DNA from: Alphaproteobacteria bacterium
Lineage (GTDB): Bacteria; Pseudomonadota; Alphaproteobacteria; Micavibrionales; Micavibrionaceae
Direction of reading: 5' to 3'
Assembly (NCBI GenBank): GCA_030639165.1
Contig: DAOWDF010000171.1
Span: 1 to 8,910, forward strand
Length of the DNA stretch: 8,910 nt
Of this stretch, positions 1 to 6,275 are shown piece by piece. Each line of letters opens with the position of its first letter. Positions within the stretch are counted from its first letter, which is position 1. The translations under genes were made by a program, and so were the position numbers. Below the pieces are notes generated by a model. That model saw nothing but the letters and a program-made list of their open reading frames with translations, was not told the DNA's origin and did no database searches.

Positions 1-2427
1 ATTATAGCCAATCTGCAAGTGACGCTGAACAAAACTGGTGGAGACTTTGCCTTCACGGGCAATTACTGCGACCGCTTTATCGTAGAGTTCATCAACTGGC
101 GCACTGTCATCATCATCACCAAACATTGCGTTCATAACATCCGAGCCACCAAAATCACCATCATCGGCGGTAACCCCATCAATGTAATTAGGCTTAGCCT
201 GCGCACGCAAGAAATCGGTAGCTTTTTGAACATCCTCATCAGAAACAAAAGGCCCATGAACCCGCGTAACGCGCCCACCCGGAGCCATATATAACATATC
301 CCCCATACCAAGCAGCTGCTCCGCCCCGCCTTCACCAAGGATAGTTCTACTATCGATTTTCGATGTAACCTGAAAGGAAATACGGGTTGGGAAATTGGCT
401 TTAATAACCCCAGTAATAACATCAACAGATGGACGCTGCGTCGCCATAATCAAATGAATACCCGCCGCCCTAGCCATTTGCGCCAAGCGCTGGATAGCGT
501 TTTCTACGTCCTTGCCCGCAACCAGCATAAGGTCGGCAAACTCATCGACAATAACCACGATATATGGCAGCTCAACCAGATCAAGAGCACGATCTTCAAA
601 CGTGGCCTTACCGCTCTCGGGATCAAAACCAGTCTGAACCTTATGCATGATTTGCTCATCATTTTTAATCGCATCGCGAATACGCTGATTATAGCCAGAG
701 ACATTACGAACTCCAAGCTTTGACATGTTGCGATAACGATCTTCCATCTCACGAACCGCCCATTTAAGCGCGACCACAGCTTTTCCAGGCTCGGTAACTA
801 CAGGCGTTAATAGATGCGGGATATCATCATAAACCGACAGCTCAAGCATCTTCGGGTCAATCATGATAAAGCGGCATTGCTCAGGCGATAGGCGATATAA
901 TATCGACATAATCATCGTATTAACAGCCACAGACTTACCCGAGCCAGTAGTACCAGCCACAAGTAAATGCGGCATCTTAGCAAGGTCAGCAAGTACTACC
1001 TGCCCACCAATATCCTTGCCCAAAATTAATGGCAGACCAGCCGCTGTTTTCTCATAATTACCAGTACTAAGCATCTCCTTCATAAACACAGTCTGACGCA
1101 CTTTATTCGGCAGCTCAATACCTATGGCATTCCGCCCTGGTACAACCGCACAACGCACAGAAACCGCCGACATAGAGCGCGCTATATCATCGCTCAAAGA
1201 TATAACTTTAGAGCTTTTAGTACCTGGCGCAGGCTCCAATTCATAAAGAGTTACAACTGGCCCCGGAGAAATACTTACGATATCTCCCTTAATATTAAAG
1301 TCCTCAAGTACATTCTTGAGTAGCTCGGCATTACGGCGCAGCGCCTCCTCATTCAATGTCGAACATGCGATATCTGCAGGAACATCTTGTATTAGCGATA
1401 TTGGTGGCAATTCCCACTCAACATCAGAATCTGATAATGAAAACCGAGCTTGTGAGTTATCCTTTTCCTTAAGCTTGGATGTCGCTGCCTTAGGCTTCAC
1501 AACTGGTATATTAGACATTGAAGGTGTAGGCGGAACCACATCTGTAGCTGGAGCAGTCTCAACACGATCAGCTTTTGGCGCAGAAGATGGTCGCAATACC
1601 GCGTCATCCACTCTCTTCACCACCTTATCAGCATTACGACTTTCCCGTGCTATATCACGCTCAGACTTTGCCTGCTTCAGCTTTTCCACTACCCCTAGGT
1701 TAATAGGCTCGCTCCTGTATTCAGGCTCATTATAATGCATGACCCAACCATAAAAACGGATAGATACAGACATGCAAACACTAGTGATTGTAAAAGCAAC
1801 GATCTTCACACGGAACCACATTGAAGCGATTTCATAACGACTAAAAGCCGCGCCATATAGAAATATTGCAAGCGCCATAAAACCACAAATAGTAGCAATA
1901 ATATTATGCATGTATGGTATATGAAAATACTGAGTAACAGCAGTAATCTTATTCAATATCAACCCACCAGCACTAGCGCCTAAATATGGATGCACAGACC
2001 AATCACCAGCTGGAATCTGCGCTAGCGCAACCGAAGCGAGGATAGACGACAATAATATAGCAGCAAAACGCAAGCTCACAGGGCGCACTCCCTGACGTTT
2101 AAAGATCCGCACACTCCATATTAAAAATGCAAAAGCCAAAACAAAAGAGCCAAACCCTAGAGTTTGCAATAAAACATCAGAAATCCACGCGCCTGTTGTA
2201 GAGCCTACATTATCTATATTCTGCCCACTAGTCGCGACCGTACTATTCCATGACGGATCTGCACTATTATAGCTAAGTAATGACGCAACAACGAACACAG
2301 CCACCCCTAGCAAAGCCAAAGCAATACTATCAACTAGTCTCCTTGCAATAAAAGCCTGCATAGAATCGGGTAAAAAAGAAGTAGATTTCTTTTTACGGGG
2401 ACGTTTAATGCTACGGGTACGCGCCAT
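1..2427 (-). CDS. ftsK: DNA translocase FtsK (C-terminus cut off by window edge)
   Basis: FtsK is a septum-anchored hexameric ATPase that pumps double-stranded DNA toward dif during division and activates XerCD recombination. The 809 codons present begin with a very basic N-terminus, then about four to five membrane segments (roughly residues 32-53, 85-107, 118-137, 174-195 and perhaps 207-224). The first is followed by the family-typical YNSADPSWN (53-61). A short hydrophilic linker (about 231-320) is not Pro/Gln-rich as in E. coli. The motor domain follows, with Walker A GTTGSGKS (492-499), Walker B IVVIVDE (623-629), TQRPSVDVITG and the ILGEGGAEQLLGMGDML block. After an acidic stretch the winged-helix gamma domain starts near residue 779 and breaks off after about 31 residues; roughly 40-60 more are expected. 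The ATG at 2427 is the first in-frame start and lacks a clear Shine-Dalgarno. Identification is very secure. Confidence 0.97.
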   Translation of the reverse strand, partial: MARTRSIKRPRKKKSTSFLPDSMQAFIARRLVDSIALALLGVAVFVVASLLSYNSADPSWNSTVATSGQNIDNVGSTTGAWISDVLLQTLGFGSFVLAFAFLIWSVRIFKRQGVRPVSLRFAAILLSSILASVALAQIPAGDWSVHPYLGASAGGLILNKITAVTQYFHIPYMHNIIATICGFMALAIFLYGAAFSRYEIASMWFRVKIVAFTITSVCMSVSIRFYGWVMHYNEPEYRSEPINLGVVEKLKQAKSERDIARESRNADKVVKRVDDAVLRPSSAPKADRVETAPATDVVPPTPSMSNIPVVKPKAATSKLKEKDNSQARFSLSDSDVEWELPPISLIQDVPADIACSTLNEEALRRNAELLKNVLEDFNIKGDIVSISPGPVVTLYELEPAPGTKSSKVISLSDDIARSMSAVSVRCAVVPGRNAIGIELPNKVRQTVFMKEMLSTGNYEKTAAGLPLILGKDIGGQVVLADLAKMPHLLVAGTTGSGKSVAVNTMIMSILYRLSPEQCRFIMIDPKMLELSVYDDIPHLLTPVVTEPGKAVVALKWAVREMEDRYRNMSKLGVRNVSGYNQRIRDAIKNDEQIMHKVQTGFDPESGKATFEDRALDLVELPYIVVIVDEFADLMLVAGKDVENAIQRLAQMARAAGIHLIMATQRPSVDVITGVIKANFPTRISFQVTSKIDSRTILGEGGAEQLLGMGDMLYMAPGGRVTRVHGPFVSDEDVQKATDFLRAQAKPNYIDGVTADDGDFGGSDVMNAMFGDDDDSAPVDELYDKAVAVIAREGKVSTSFVQRHLQIGYN

Positions 2428-2489
2428 AATAATTCACATTTCATAAAAGTTAGAGGTGGCAAGGAATATGCCATAAGAATCGTGTATTT

Positions 2490-2519
2490 ATTATAACTGT
2501 TTTATTATTAAAAACGCAA
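2490..2519 (-). promoter_or_regulatory. Putative sigma70 promoter for ftsK
   Basis: On the minus strand a perfect -10 hexamer TATAAT (2490-2495) lies 18 bases downstream of a mediocre -35 TTGCGT (2514-2519). Transcription would begin near 2483 and give a leader of about 55 bases. The leader contains a weak 5-bp hairpin (arms 2457-2461 and 2469-2473). The rest of the 195-base gap between ftsK and the upstream small gene (2428-2622) is AT-rich, and I see no convincing terminator or gene in it. The prediction comes from consensus matching by eye only. Confidence 0.45.
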
Positions 2520-2622
2520 GCTATGTCACACCCACAACAAAGCGTAGCCTTGTATAAAACTATGAATATAGTTCATTTTAATTTTGATTGGCAAAACCAG
2601 AGGGATGGTGTATTTTTCTGTA

Positions 2623-2961
2623 TTAATCCATAACTCCGAGCGGATCATTAGCAACCAAATCACCAATTTGATCATAAACATTAGCATTTTCTGTCATTTG
2701 ATCCCTAATAGGCTCATTTTGCTCCGCCAATGTCCGGAAAAAGCCAGCCGCATCTTTTAGCAACCTGCCCGTAAGTTCAGCGTGAGATGTGCCCTCCAAC
2801 TCACCTTGAGGGTCTTGAGCGATTAAATCAGCCATTTGCTCAAATACCGTAGCATTTTCTGTCATTTGCTCAGCAAGGCTCTCATTCTGACTTGCAAGAG
2901 TGCGAAAAAATGTCGCAGCATCGCTAAGAAGTTTCCCTGCTAATTCAGCATGTGTAGGCAT
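2623..2961 (-). CDS. Internally duplicated small protein, function unknown
   Basis: This is a 112-residue, soluble, acidic protein with no signal peptide, membrane segment or cysteine. It consists of two copies of one unit, residues 3-56 and 59-112, identical at 33 of 54 positions. Shared landmarks are HAEL.G.LL.DAA.FFRTLA.QNE, then QMTENA.V and DL.A.DP.G. Each unit reads as two or three amphipathic helices separated at the QNE and DP turns, so the protein could be a fused version of a single-unit homodimer; that is inference. I recall similar single-copy hypothetical proteins in alphaproteobacteria but cannot name a characterised family. The start is well supported by AAGGAG eight bases upstream. 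The gene lies 43 bases downstream of pheA on the same strand, so co-transcription with pheA is likely, although it need not share its role. Confidence 0.85.
   Translation of the reverse strand: MPTHAELAGKLLSDAATFFRTLASQNESLAEQMTENATVFEQMADLIAQDPQGELEGTSHAELTGRLLKDAAGFFRTLAEQNEPIRDQMTENANVYDQIGDLVANDPLGVMD
2626..2955 (-). repeat. Tandem intragenic duplication, period 56 codons
   Basis: The two coding units run from 2955 down to 2794 and from 2787 down to 2626, separated by only two codons (Gly-Thr). The second copy ends exactly at the last residue before the stop. Identity is 61% at protein level. Most differences are conservative (K/R, L/I, E/D, F/Y, I/V, Q/N), which points to an old duplication kept under selection rather than a recent copying event. 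Confidence 0.9.
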
Positions 2962-2969
2962 CGAATATT

Positions 2970-2975
2970 CTCCTT
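2970..2975 (-). promoter_or_regulatory. Strong Shine-Dalgarno of the duplicated small protein
   Basis: On the minus strand AAGGAG sits eight bases before the ATG at 2961. It is the best ribosome binding site in the window and fixes that start. It also suggests the small protein is made in quantity relative to its neighbours, since ftsK, lptF and the cytochrome gene have no clear site. Confidence 0.75.
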
Positions 2976-3004
2976 AATATTAAGCACTTCAACTACTTAT
3001 GGTA

Positions 3005-3877
3005 TCATAATTCATCATGAGAAGAAACATAAGATTTTCGTGATGGATGGGCAAGGTATGAGCCAAGAAGCTTTACATCTCTAGCATAAAACCCCAATTC
3101 TTCCAACGCTCGGTTAAAGGCACTGCTTTCTGGGTGTCCTTCTATATCACAGTAAAAACGCGCGGCCTGAAAATTCTCATCAACATAGGATTCCAATTTA
3201 CTCATACTAAGACCATTAGTTGCAAACCCGCCCAAAGCCTTATAAAGAGCCGCAGGAATATTTCTAACCTCGAACAAAAGGCTAGTCAGTACATTTTCTG
3301 CCTCAATAGGTGGAAAATCAGGCTCAGGTGATAAAATCAAAAACCGCGTGGTATTATGGTCTTGGTCTTCAATATCTTTTTTCAAAACATCCAGACCATA
3401 AATTTCTGCCGCTAAAGATGAAGCTATAGCCGCATGGCTCTTATCATTTTTCTCTGATATTTCCTTAGCAGCTCCTGCAGTATCCGCGTGAATTTGTGAT
3501 TTAGCGTCCAAACCCTTCAAGAAATTACGGCACTGAGGAATCGCATGAACATGGCTATGCACATATTTTATATCTTCTATTTTCGTACCTTTAACGCCAA
3601 GTAACATATGATTAACGGGCTGAAAATGCTCGCCTATAATAAAAAGATCACCATCAGGCATCAAGTGATGAACATCCGCAACTCTGCCTGCAATAGTATT
3701 ATCAATAGGAATCATAGCTAGATCAGCAGCCCCACCCATCACCGCACTAAATGCATCCTCAAAAGAATCGCAAGGCACGGTTTTCAGGTCTGGAAAAACA
3801 CTTCTACAGGCCATATCAGAATATGCACCATAGGCACCCTGAAACGCCACAGATTTATAATTATCATTAATTATCAT
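3005..3877 (-). CDS. pheA: Prephenate dehydratase
   Basis: It converts prephenate to phenylpyruvate with loss of water and CO2, the committed step of phenylalanine synthesis, in the cytoplasm. This is the stand-alone form, with no chorismate mutase domain. From the chosen ATG it has 290 residues. The catalytic periplasmic-binding-protein-like fold starts with FQGAYGAYS, continues through IPIDNTIAGRV (56-66; usually PIENS, so the Glu is Asp here) and reaches the TRF motif NTTRF (175-179). A C-terminal ACT domain starts near residue 197, with IPAALYKALGGFATNGLSMSKLESY as the phenylalanine-sensing region. AAL and ESY replace the common GAL and ESRP, as I recall for alphaproteobacterial enzymes. 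Feedback inhibition by phenylalanine is therefore likely. A GTG at 3895 would add six residues but has no ribosome site; the ATG at 3877 fits the usual family start better. The gene is divergent from the cytochrome gene. Confidence 0.95.
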   Translation of the reverse strand: MIINDNYKSVAFQGAYGAYSDMACRSVFPDLKTVPCDSFEDAFSAVMGGAADLAMIPIDNTIAGRVADVHHLMPDGDLFIIGEHFQPVNHMLLGVKGTKIEDIKYVHSHVHAIPQCRNFLKGLDAKSQIHADTAGAAKEISEKNDKSHAAIASSLAAEIYGLDVLKKDIEDQDHNTTRFLILSPEPDFPPIEAENVLTSLLFEVRNIPAALYKALGGFATNGLSMSKLESYVDENFQAARFYCDIEGHPESSAFNRALEELGFYARDVKLLGSYLAHPSRKSYVSSHDEL

Positions 3878-3893
3878 TGCTTTAATTATTCCC

Positions 3894-3935
3894 ACTTAAT
3901 TTAAGTACTTTAGTTATTTAACAACTTTTAAGTTG
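3894..3935. promoter_or_regulatory. Two short palindromes upstream of pheA
   Basis: ACTTAA-T-TTAAGT (3894-3906) is a 13-base palindrome just upstream of the pheA ATG, overlapping the alternative GTG. CAACTT-TT-AAGTTG (3922-3935) has six-base arms, lies near the expected pheA transcription start and overlaps the first bases of the cytochrome -35. Both are the right size for dimeric repressor sites, but the high AT content weakens the case. Confidence 0.3.
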
Positions 3936-3961
3936 AATGACTATATATAAATGGTTATAAA
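3933..3961 (+). promoter_or_regulatory. Putative promoter of the cytochrome c gene
   Basis: -35 TTGAAT (3933-3938) and -10 TATAAA (3956-3961) have an ideal 17-base spacer and would start transcription near 3968, about 26 bases before the ATG at 3994. It overlaps the pheA promoter almost completely in opposite orientation, so the two could not easily be occupied by polymerase at the same time. Confidence 0.4.
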
Positions 3962-3968
3962 AATACAA
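3940..3968 (-). promoter_or_regulatory. Putative pheA promoter
   Basis: On the minus strand -35 TTGTAT (3963-3968) and -10 TATAGT (3940-3945) are separated by 17 bases. Transcription would start near 3933, leaving a leader of about 55 bases before the ATG at 3877. It is interleaved with the predicted cytochrome promoter on the other strand. The region is very AT-rich, so chance matches are easy, and this is a consensus call only. No phenylalanine-rich leader peptide or attenuator hairpin is visible in the leader. Confidence 0.4.
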
Positions 3969-3986
3969 AACAACTAAATGGTTATA
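3948..3986 (+). repeat. 12-base direct repeat in the pheA/cytochrome control region
   Basis: The same 12 bases, TAAATGGTTATA, occur at 3948-3959 and 3975-3986, with starts 27 bases apart. The first copy overlaps the predicted -10 of the cytochrome promoter and the second lies in the predicted leader just before the start codon. The spacing is between two and three helical turns, so the copies are not on the same DNA face. They could be binding sites for a regulator or the trace of a short duplication. Confidence 0.6.
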
Positions 3987-3993
3987 TTCCCTC

Positions 3994-4794
3994 ATGTCCA
4001 GCTTCGAATTAAATAAAATATTTGCTGCCATCCTTTGCGTTGGTATTACAATAATGCTTTTAAATTTTACAACAGGAAAAATCCTTGTTGCCGAAGAATT
4101 AGAAAAAGATGCAGTCACCATTGAAGGAACCGTAGCAAGCACTCACAATGCAACTCCAGCAGCACCAAAGCTTCCGGATCCTATCATGGCTATATTAGCT
4201 GATGCGGATATTGCAAAGGGCGCGAAATTATCTAAAGCCTGCGCCGCATGTCACTCATTTAATAAAGATGGCGCGAACAAAATGGGCCCGAACCTCTGGA
4301 ATATTGTTGGAGCAGCGAAAGCAGGTAAAGACGGCTTTTCTTACTCAAAAGCTATGGTCGCAGCAGGAGGAAACTGGGATTACGATTCTCTAAATCAATT
4401 CCTAACCAAACCAAAGAAATTTATCTCAGGTACAAAAATGAACTTCGCAGGCCTGAAAAAAGCTAAGGATAGAGCGGCTCTTGTGGCATGGCTACGTGCG
4501 CAAGCAGATGCTCCAATAGCGCTACCAAGCACTGAGGACATCGCTGCCGAGCAAGCGCTATTCGCCCCTCCTGCTGCTGAAGAAATTCACGTAGAGGCTA
4601 TCGAAGAAACCATTAAAAAAGAAACTACTGAGCCGTCTACAGAAGTAGAAAAAGAACCCGCTAAAGCATCAGCCGAAGAAGCTACAAATGAGGAAACTGA
4701 AACTGAAGAGGTTCCTGCTGAAGAAACGCATATCAATGAAGCAGTTTCGGAAGACACTACTACTGAAGAGCAACCTACAGAAACACAGCACTAA
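3994..4794 (+). CDS. cycM: Membrane-anchored class I cytochrome c with long acidic tail (CycM-like)
   Basis: This is a periplasmic electron carrier, probably between the bc1 complex and a terminal oxidase. Residues 7-26 form one hydrophobic helix without a signal-peptidase site, acting as signal anchor. The haem domain spans about 67-170: haem-attachment CAACH (C83, C86, H87 axial), then GPNLWNIVG (98-106), GFSYSKAM as in mitochondrial-type cytochrome c, and GTKMNF with M149 as the sixth ligand. The haem domain is lysine-rich. From about residue 181 to 266 follows a low-complexity tail with 26 Glu, 2 Asp and only 4 Lys, which CycM proteins I know (about 180 residues) do not have. The gene symbol rests on architecture and the pheA neighbourhood, not on a database search. 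No clear ribosome binding site precedes the ATG. The gene ends shortly before a strong terminator, so it is probably transcribed alone. Confidence 0.93.
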   Translation: MSSFELNKIFAAILCVGITIMLLNFTTGKILVAEELEKDAVTIEGTVASTHNATPAAPKLPDPIMAILADADIAKGAKLSKACAACHSFNKDGANKMGPNLWNIVGAAKAGKDGFSYSKAMVAAGGNWDYDSLNQFLTKPKKFISGTKMNFAGLKKAKDRAALVAWLRAQADAPIALPSTEDIAAEQALFAPPAAEEIHVEAIEETIKKETTEPSTEVEKEPAKASAEEATNEETETEEVPAEETHINEAVSEDTTTEEQPTETQH

Positions 4795-4818
4795 TATATA
4801 ACTGATATTTCAATTACT

Positions 4819-4850
4819 ATCGCAGGCTTTATCCAAGGCCTGCGATTTTT
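4819..4850 (+). terminator. Intrinsic terminator after the cytochrome gene
   Basis: A 12-bp stem (4819-4830 with 4835-4846, one G-U pair, core CGCAGGC/GCCTGCG) closes a four-base loop and is followed by a run of five T (4846-4850). It lies 24 bases after the cytochrome stop codon. On the minus strand the same hairpin lacks a T-run, so it should serve mainly the plus-strand gene. It is nevertheless the only hairpin available to stop holC transcription arriving from the other side. Confidence 0.9.
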
Positions 4851-4867
4851 ATATACGTCAATAAAAA

Positions 4868-5317
4868 CTATGCTTTATTACTCCAAGCACCAGCATCATT
4901 TTGCTGCCAGTACGTAACATCAAATCCTTTGGCCTTATAAGCCTTCCACCCAGCCCTAGCGGCGCTTATAGCCTCTTGATCATGCCCATTAAGCATCTCA
5001 CAACAAAGATTAAACTCTCCCTGCATTTCCGAGCTCGCCCCCTGGCACAAAATTAAAACATCCGCCTCATTAGGGTTCTCATCCTTTTCAGTAAGCCATA
5101 TTGGTTGCATAGATGCCTTCCCGTTTTTCGCACTACCATGCGGCAAGAAACTATCAGGGCTAGCGCTCCACAAATCATTATTCAAGCGCTCGCGCTCTGC
5201 CTCATTACTCGCCTTAACTACCACACGATTTCCACGCTCCAGAGCCTTGCCAAGTATAATCGGTAATATTTGCGCCTGTGTTTGTCGCTCTAAATGATAA
5301 AAACGTATCTCTGTCAT
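4868..5317 (-). CDS. holC: DNA polymerase III chi subunit
   Basis: Chi belongs to the clamp-loader complex of the replicative polymerase and links it to single-stranded-DNA-binding protein; in E. coli it contacts psi (HolD) on the other side. The 149-residue length matches the E. coli protein (147). Family landmarks are the N-terminal RFYHLE, the LLxxALERGNRVVV-type first helix and strand, LW...PDSFLPHG, QPIWLT, NPNEADVLILCQG and the C-terminal AGWKAYKAKGFDVTYWQQ. It begins one base after the stop of the radical SAM gene, so translation is probably coupled. The pepA-holC pairing is widespread in proteobacteria, which supports the call independently. HolD partners are hard to find in alphaproteobacteria, so chi may act here mainly through SSB; that is inference. 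Confidence 0.93.
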   Translation of the reverse strand: MTEIRFYHLERQTQAQILPIILGKALERGNRVVVKASNEAERERLNNDLWSASPDSFLPHGSAKNGKASMQPIWLTEKDENPNEADVLILCQGASSEMQGEFNLCCEMLNGHDQEAISAARAGWKAYKAKGFDVTYWQQNDAGAWSNKA

Positions 5318-5318
5318 T

Positions 5319-6275
5319 TCAAAATTCCTTGTAGTTATGTTTATGCCCTTGATAATCTTCTACACTATATGCCCCATCAAGAACCGCATTAATGTAGCAA
5401 CCATTGATTGGTATCTTCCCATGGCCTTCTGGAATATCAAGCATATATTTCGGCAAGCATATCCCTGAAACCCTGCCCTGCAATTCCTTCATAATTTCCT
5501 GACCACGTCCAATAGAAACCCGAAAATGCGAAGTGCCTTTTGCGCGATCAAGGTGATGCAAATAATATGGCTTCACATGCAAAGTTATCAATTTCTTGAA
5601 CAGCTTCTCCAGTATTTCCGCATCATCATTAACCCCCTTTAATAGCACCGATTGCGACAATATTGAGCAACCTGAACCCCTTAATGATAAAATTACAGCC
5701 TCAACATCACTCGTGATTTCCCTAGTATTATTTACATGCACAACAACATACACAGACTTACTTACGCTCTCCAATACGGATAGTAGTGTATCTGTTATTT
5801 TGACAGGATCAGCTATAGGAATTCTAGTGTGAATACGGATGACTTTGACATGATCTATTTGACCCAACGCATCCATTATTTTCTGCAATCTGCGGGCAGA
5901 TAAAATCAACGGATCACCACCTGTTAAAATCACTTCCCAGATCTCATTATGATATTTTATATACTCAATTGCCCTATCAAAATCATCTTCAGATAAATTA
6001 TCAGCGCCCACCCCGATCATATCTTTCCTAAAACAATAACGACAATAAACTGCACATATATTAACAACTTTAAATAGAACTCTATCAGGGTATCTGTGAA
6101 CAATCCCACTAACAGGAGAGTGTCTCTCATCACCAATTGGGTCACTCATTTCATCTGGTTTTATATCGCGCTCTTCATTACTTGGCACATATTGACGGCC
6201 AATAACGTCATCATCAGCGCCTATAAGGCCGCGCACATGATCACTTATTTTAACGTCATGAGATATTTCATTCAT
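5319..6275 (-). CDS. epmB: Lysine 2,3-aminomutase-family radical SAM enzyme, probable EF-P beta-lysylation protein EpmB
   Basis: It probably converts (S)-alpha-lysine to (R)-beta-lysine, which EpmA attaches to elongation factor P. The radical SAM cluster motif is CAVYCRYC (C74, C78, C81), followed by the SAM-binding GGDP (119-122). The PLP lysine is K277 in IPEGHGK. D243 (HLD) and D270 (LDIPEG) match the positions that bind the substrate amino group in clostridial lysine 2,3-aminomutase, so the lysine pocket looks intact. At 318 residues the protein lacks the C-terminal extension of clostridial enzymes and starts directly before the RQYVPS segment, so about 30-45 N-terminal residues of usual relatives are missing. 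An in-frame stop eight codons upstream rules out a longer reading. It overlaps the pepA end by ATGAATGA. Neither efp nor epmA is in the window, so a free lysine 2,3-aminomutase role remains possible. Confidence 0.85.
   Translation of the reverse strand: MNEISHDVKISDHVRGLIGADDDVIGRQYVPSNEERDIKPDEMSDPIGDERHSPVSGIVHRYPDRVLFKVVNICAVYCRYCFRKDMIGVGADNLSEDDFDRAIEYIKYHNEIWEVILTGGDPLILSARRLQKIMDALGQIDHVKVIRIHTRIPIADPVKITDTLLSVLESVSKSVYVVVHVNNTREITSDVEAVILSLRGSGCSILSQSVLLKGVNDDAEILEKLFKKLITLHVKPYYLHHLDRAKGTSHFRVSIGRGQEIMKELQGRVSGICLPKYMLDIPEGHGKIPINGCYINAVLDGAYSVEDYQGHKHNYKEF

Noticed and set aside
1316..1735. Plus-strand 139-codon open frame, serine- and threonine-rich
   Set aside because: It lies wholly antisense to ftsK, which is certain from its motifs, and its composition is what the reverse complement of the FtsK linker produces. 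No ribosome binding site or family resemblance.
2551..2585. Inverted repeat AACTAT-GAAT-ATAGTT downstream of the small gene as a terminator
   Set aside because: Only six AT-rich base pairs with four Ts after it on the minus strand; too weak to call an intrinsic terminator.
2561..2632. 23-codon plus-strand open frame in the gap between ftsK and the small gene
   Set aside because: It runs into the end of the small gene on the opposite strand, has no ribosome binding site, and its composition looks random for AT-rich DNA.
3917..3932. Possible CtrA box (TTAA-N7-TTAA) in the pheA/cytochrome gap
   Set aside because: The two TTAA half-sites here are separated by six bases, not seven, and other TTAA pairs in the gaps have spacings of 3, 10 or 11. 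The AT-rich context makes such near-matches common.
5471..5478. GGGCAGGG on the minus strand, matching the E. coli KOPS motif GGGNAGGG that orients FtsK
   Set aside because: One match to a seven-fixed-base motif is about what chance gives over both strands of a window this size, it lies inside a coding sequence, and KOPS sequences need not be the same in this lineage.
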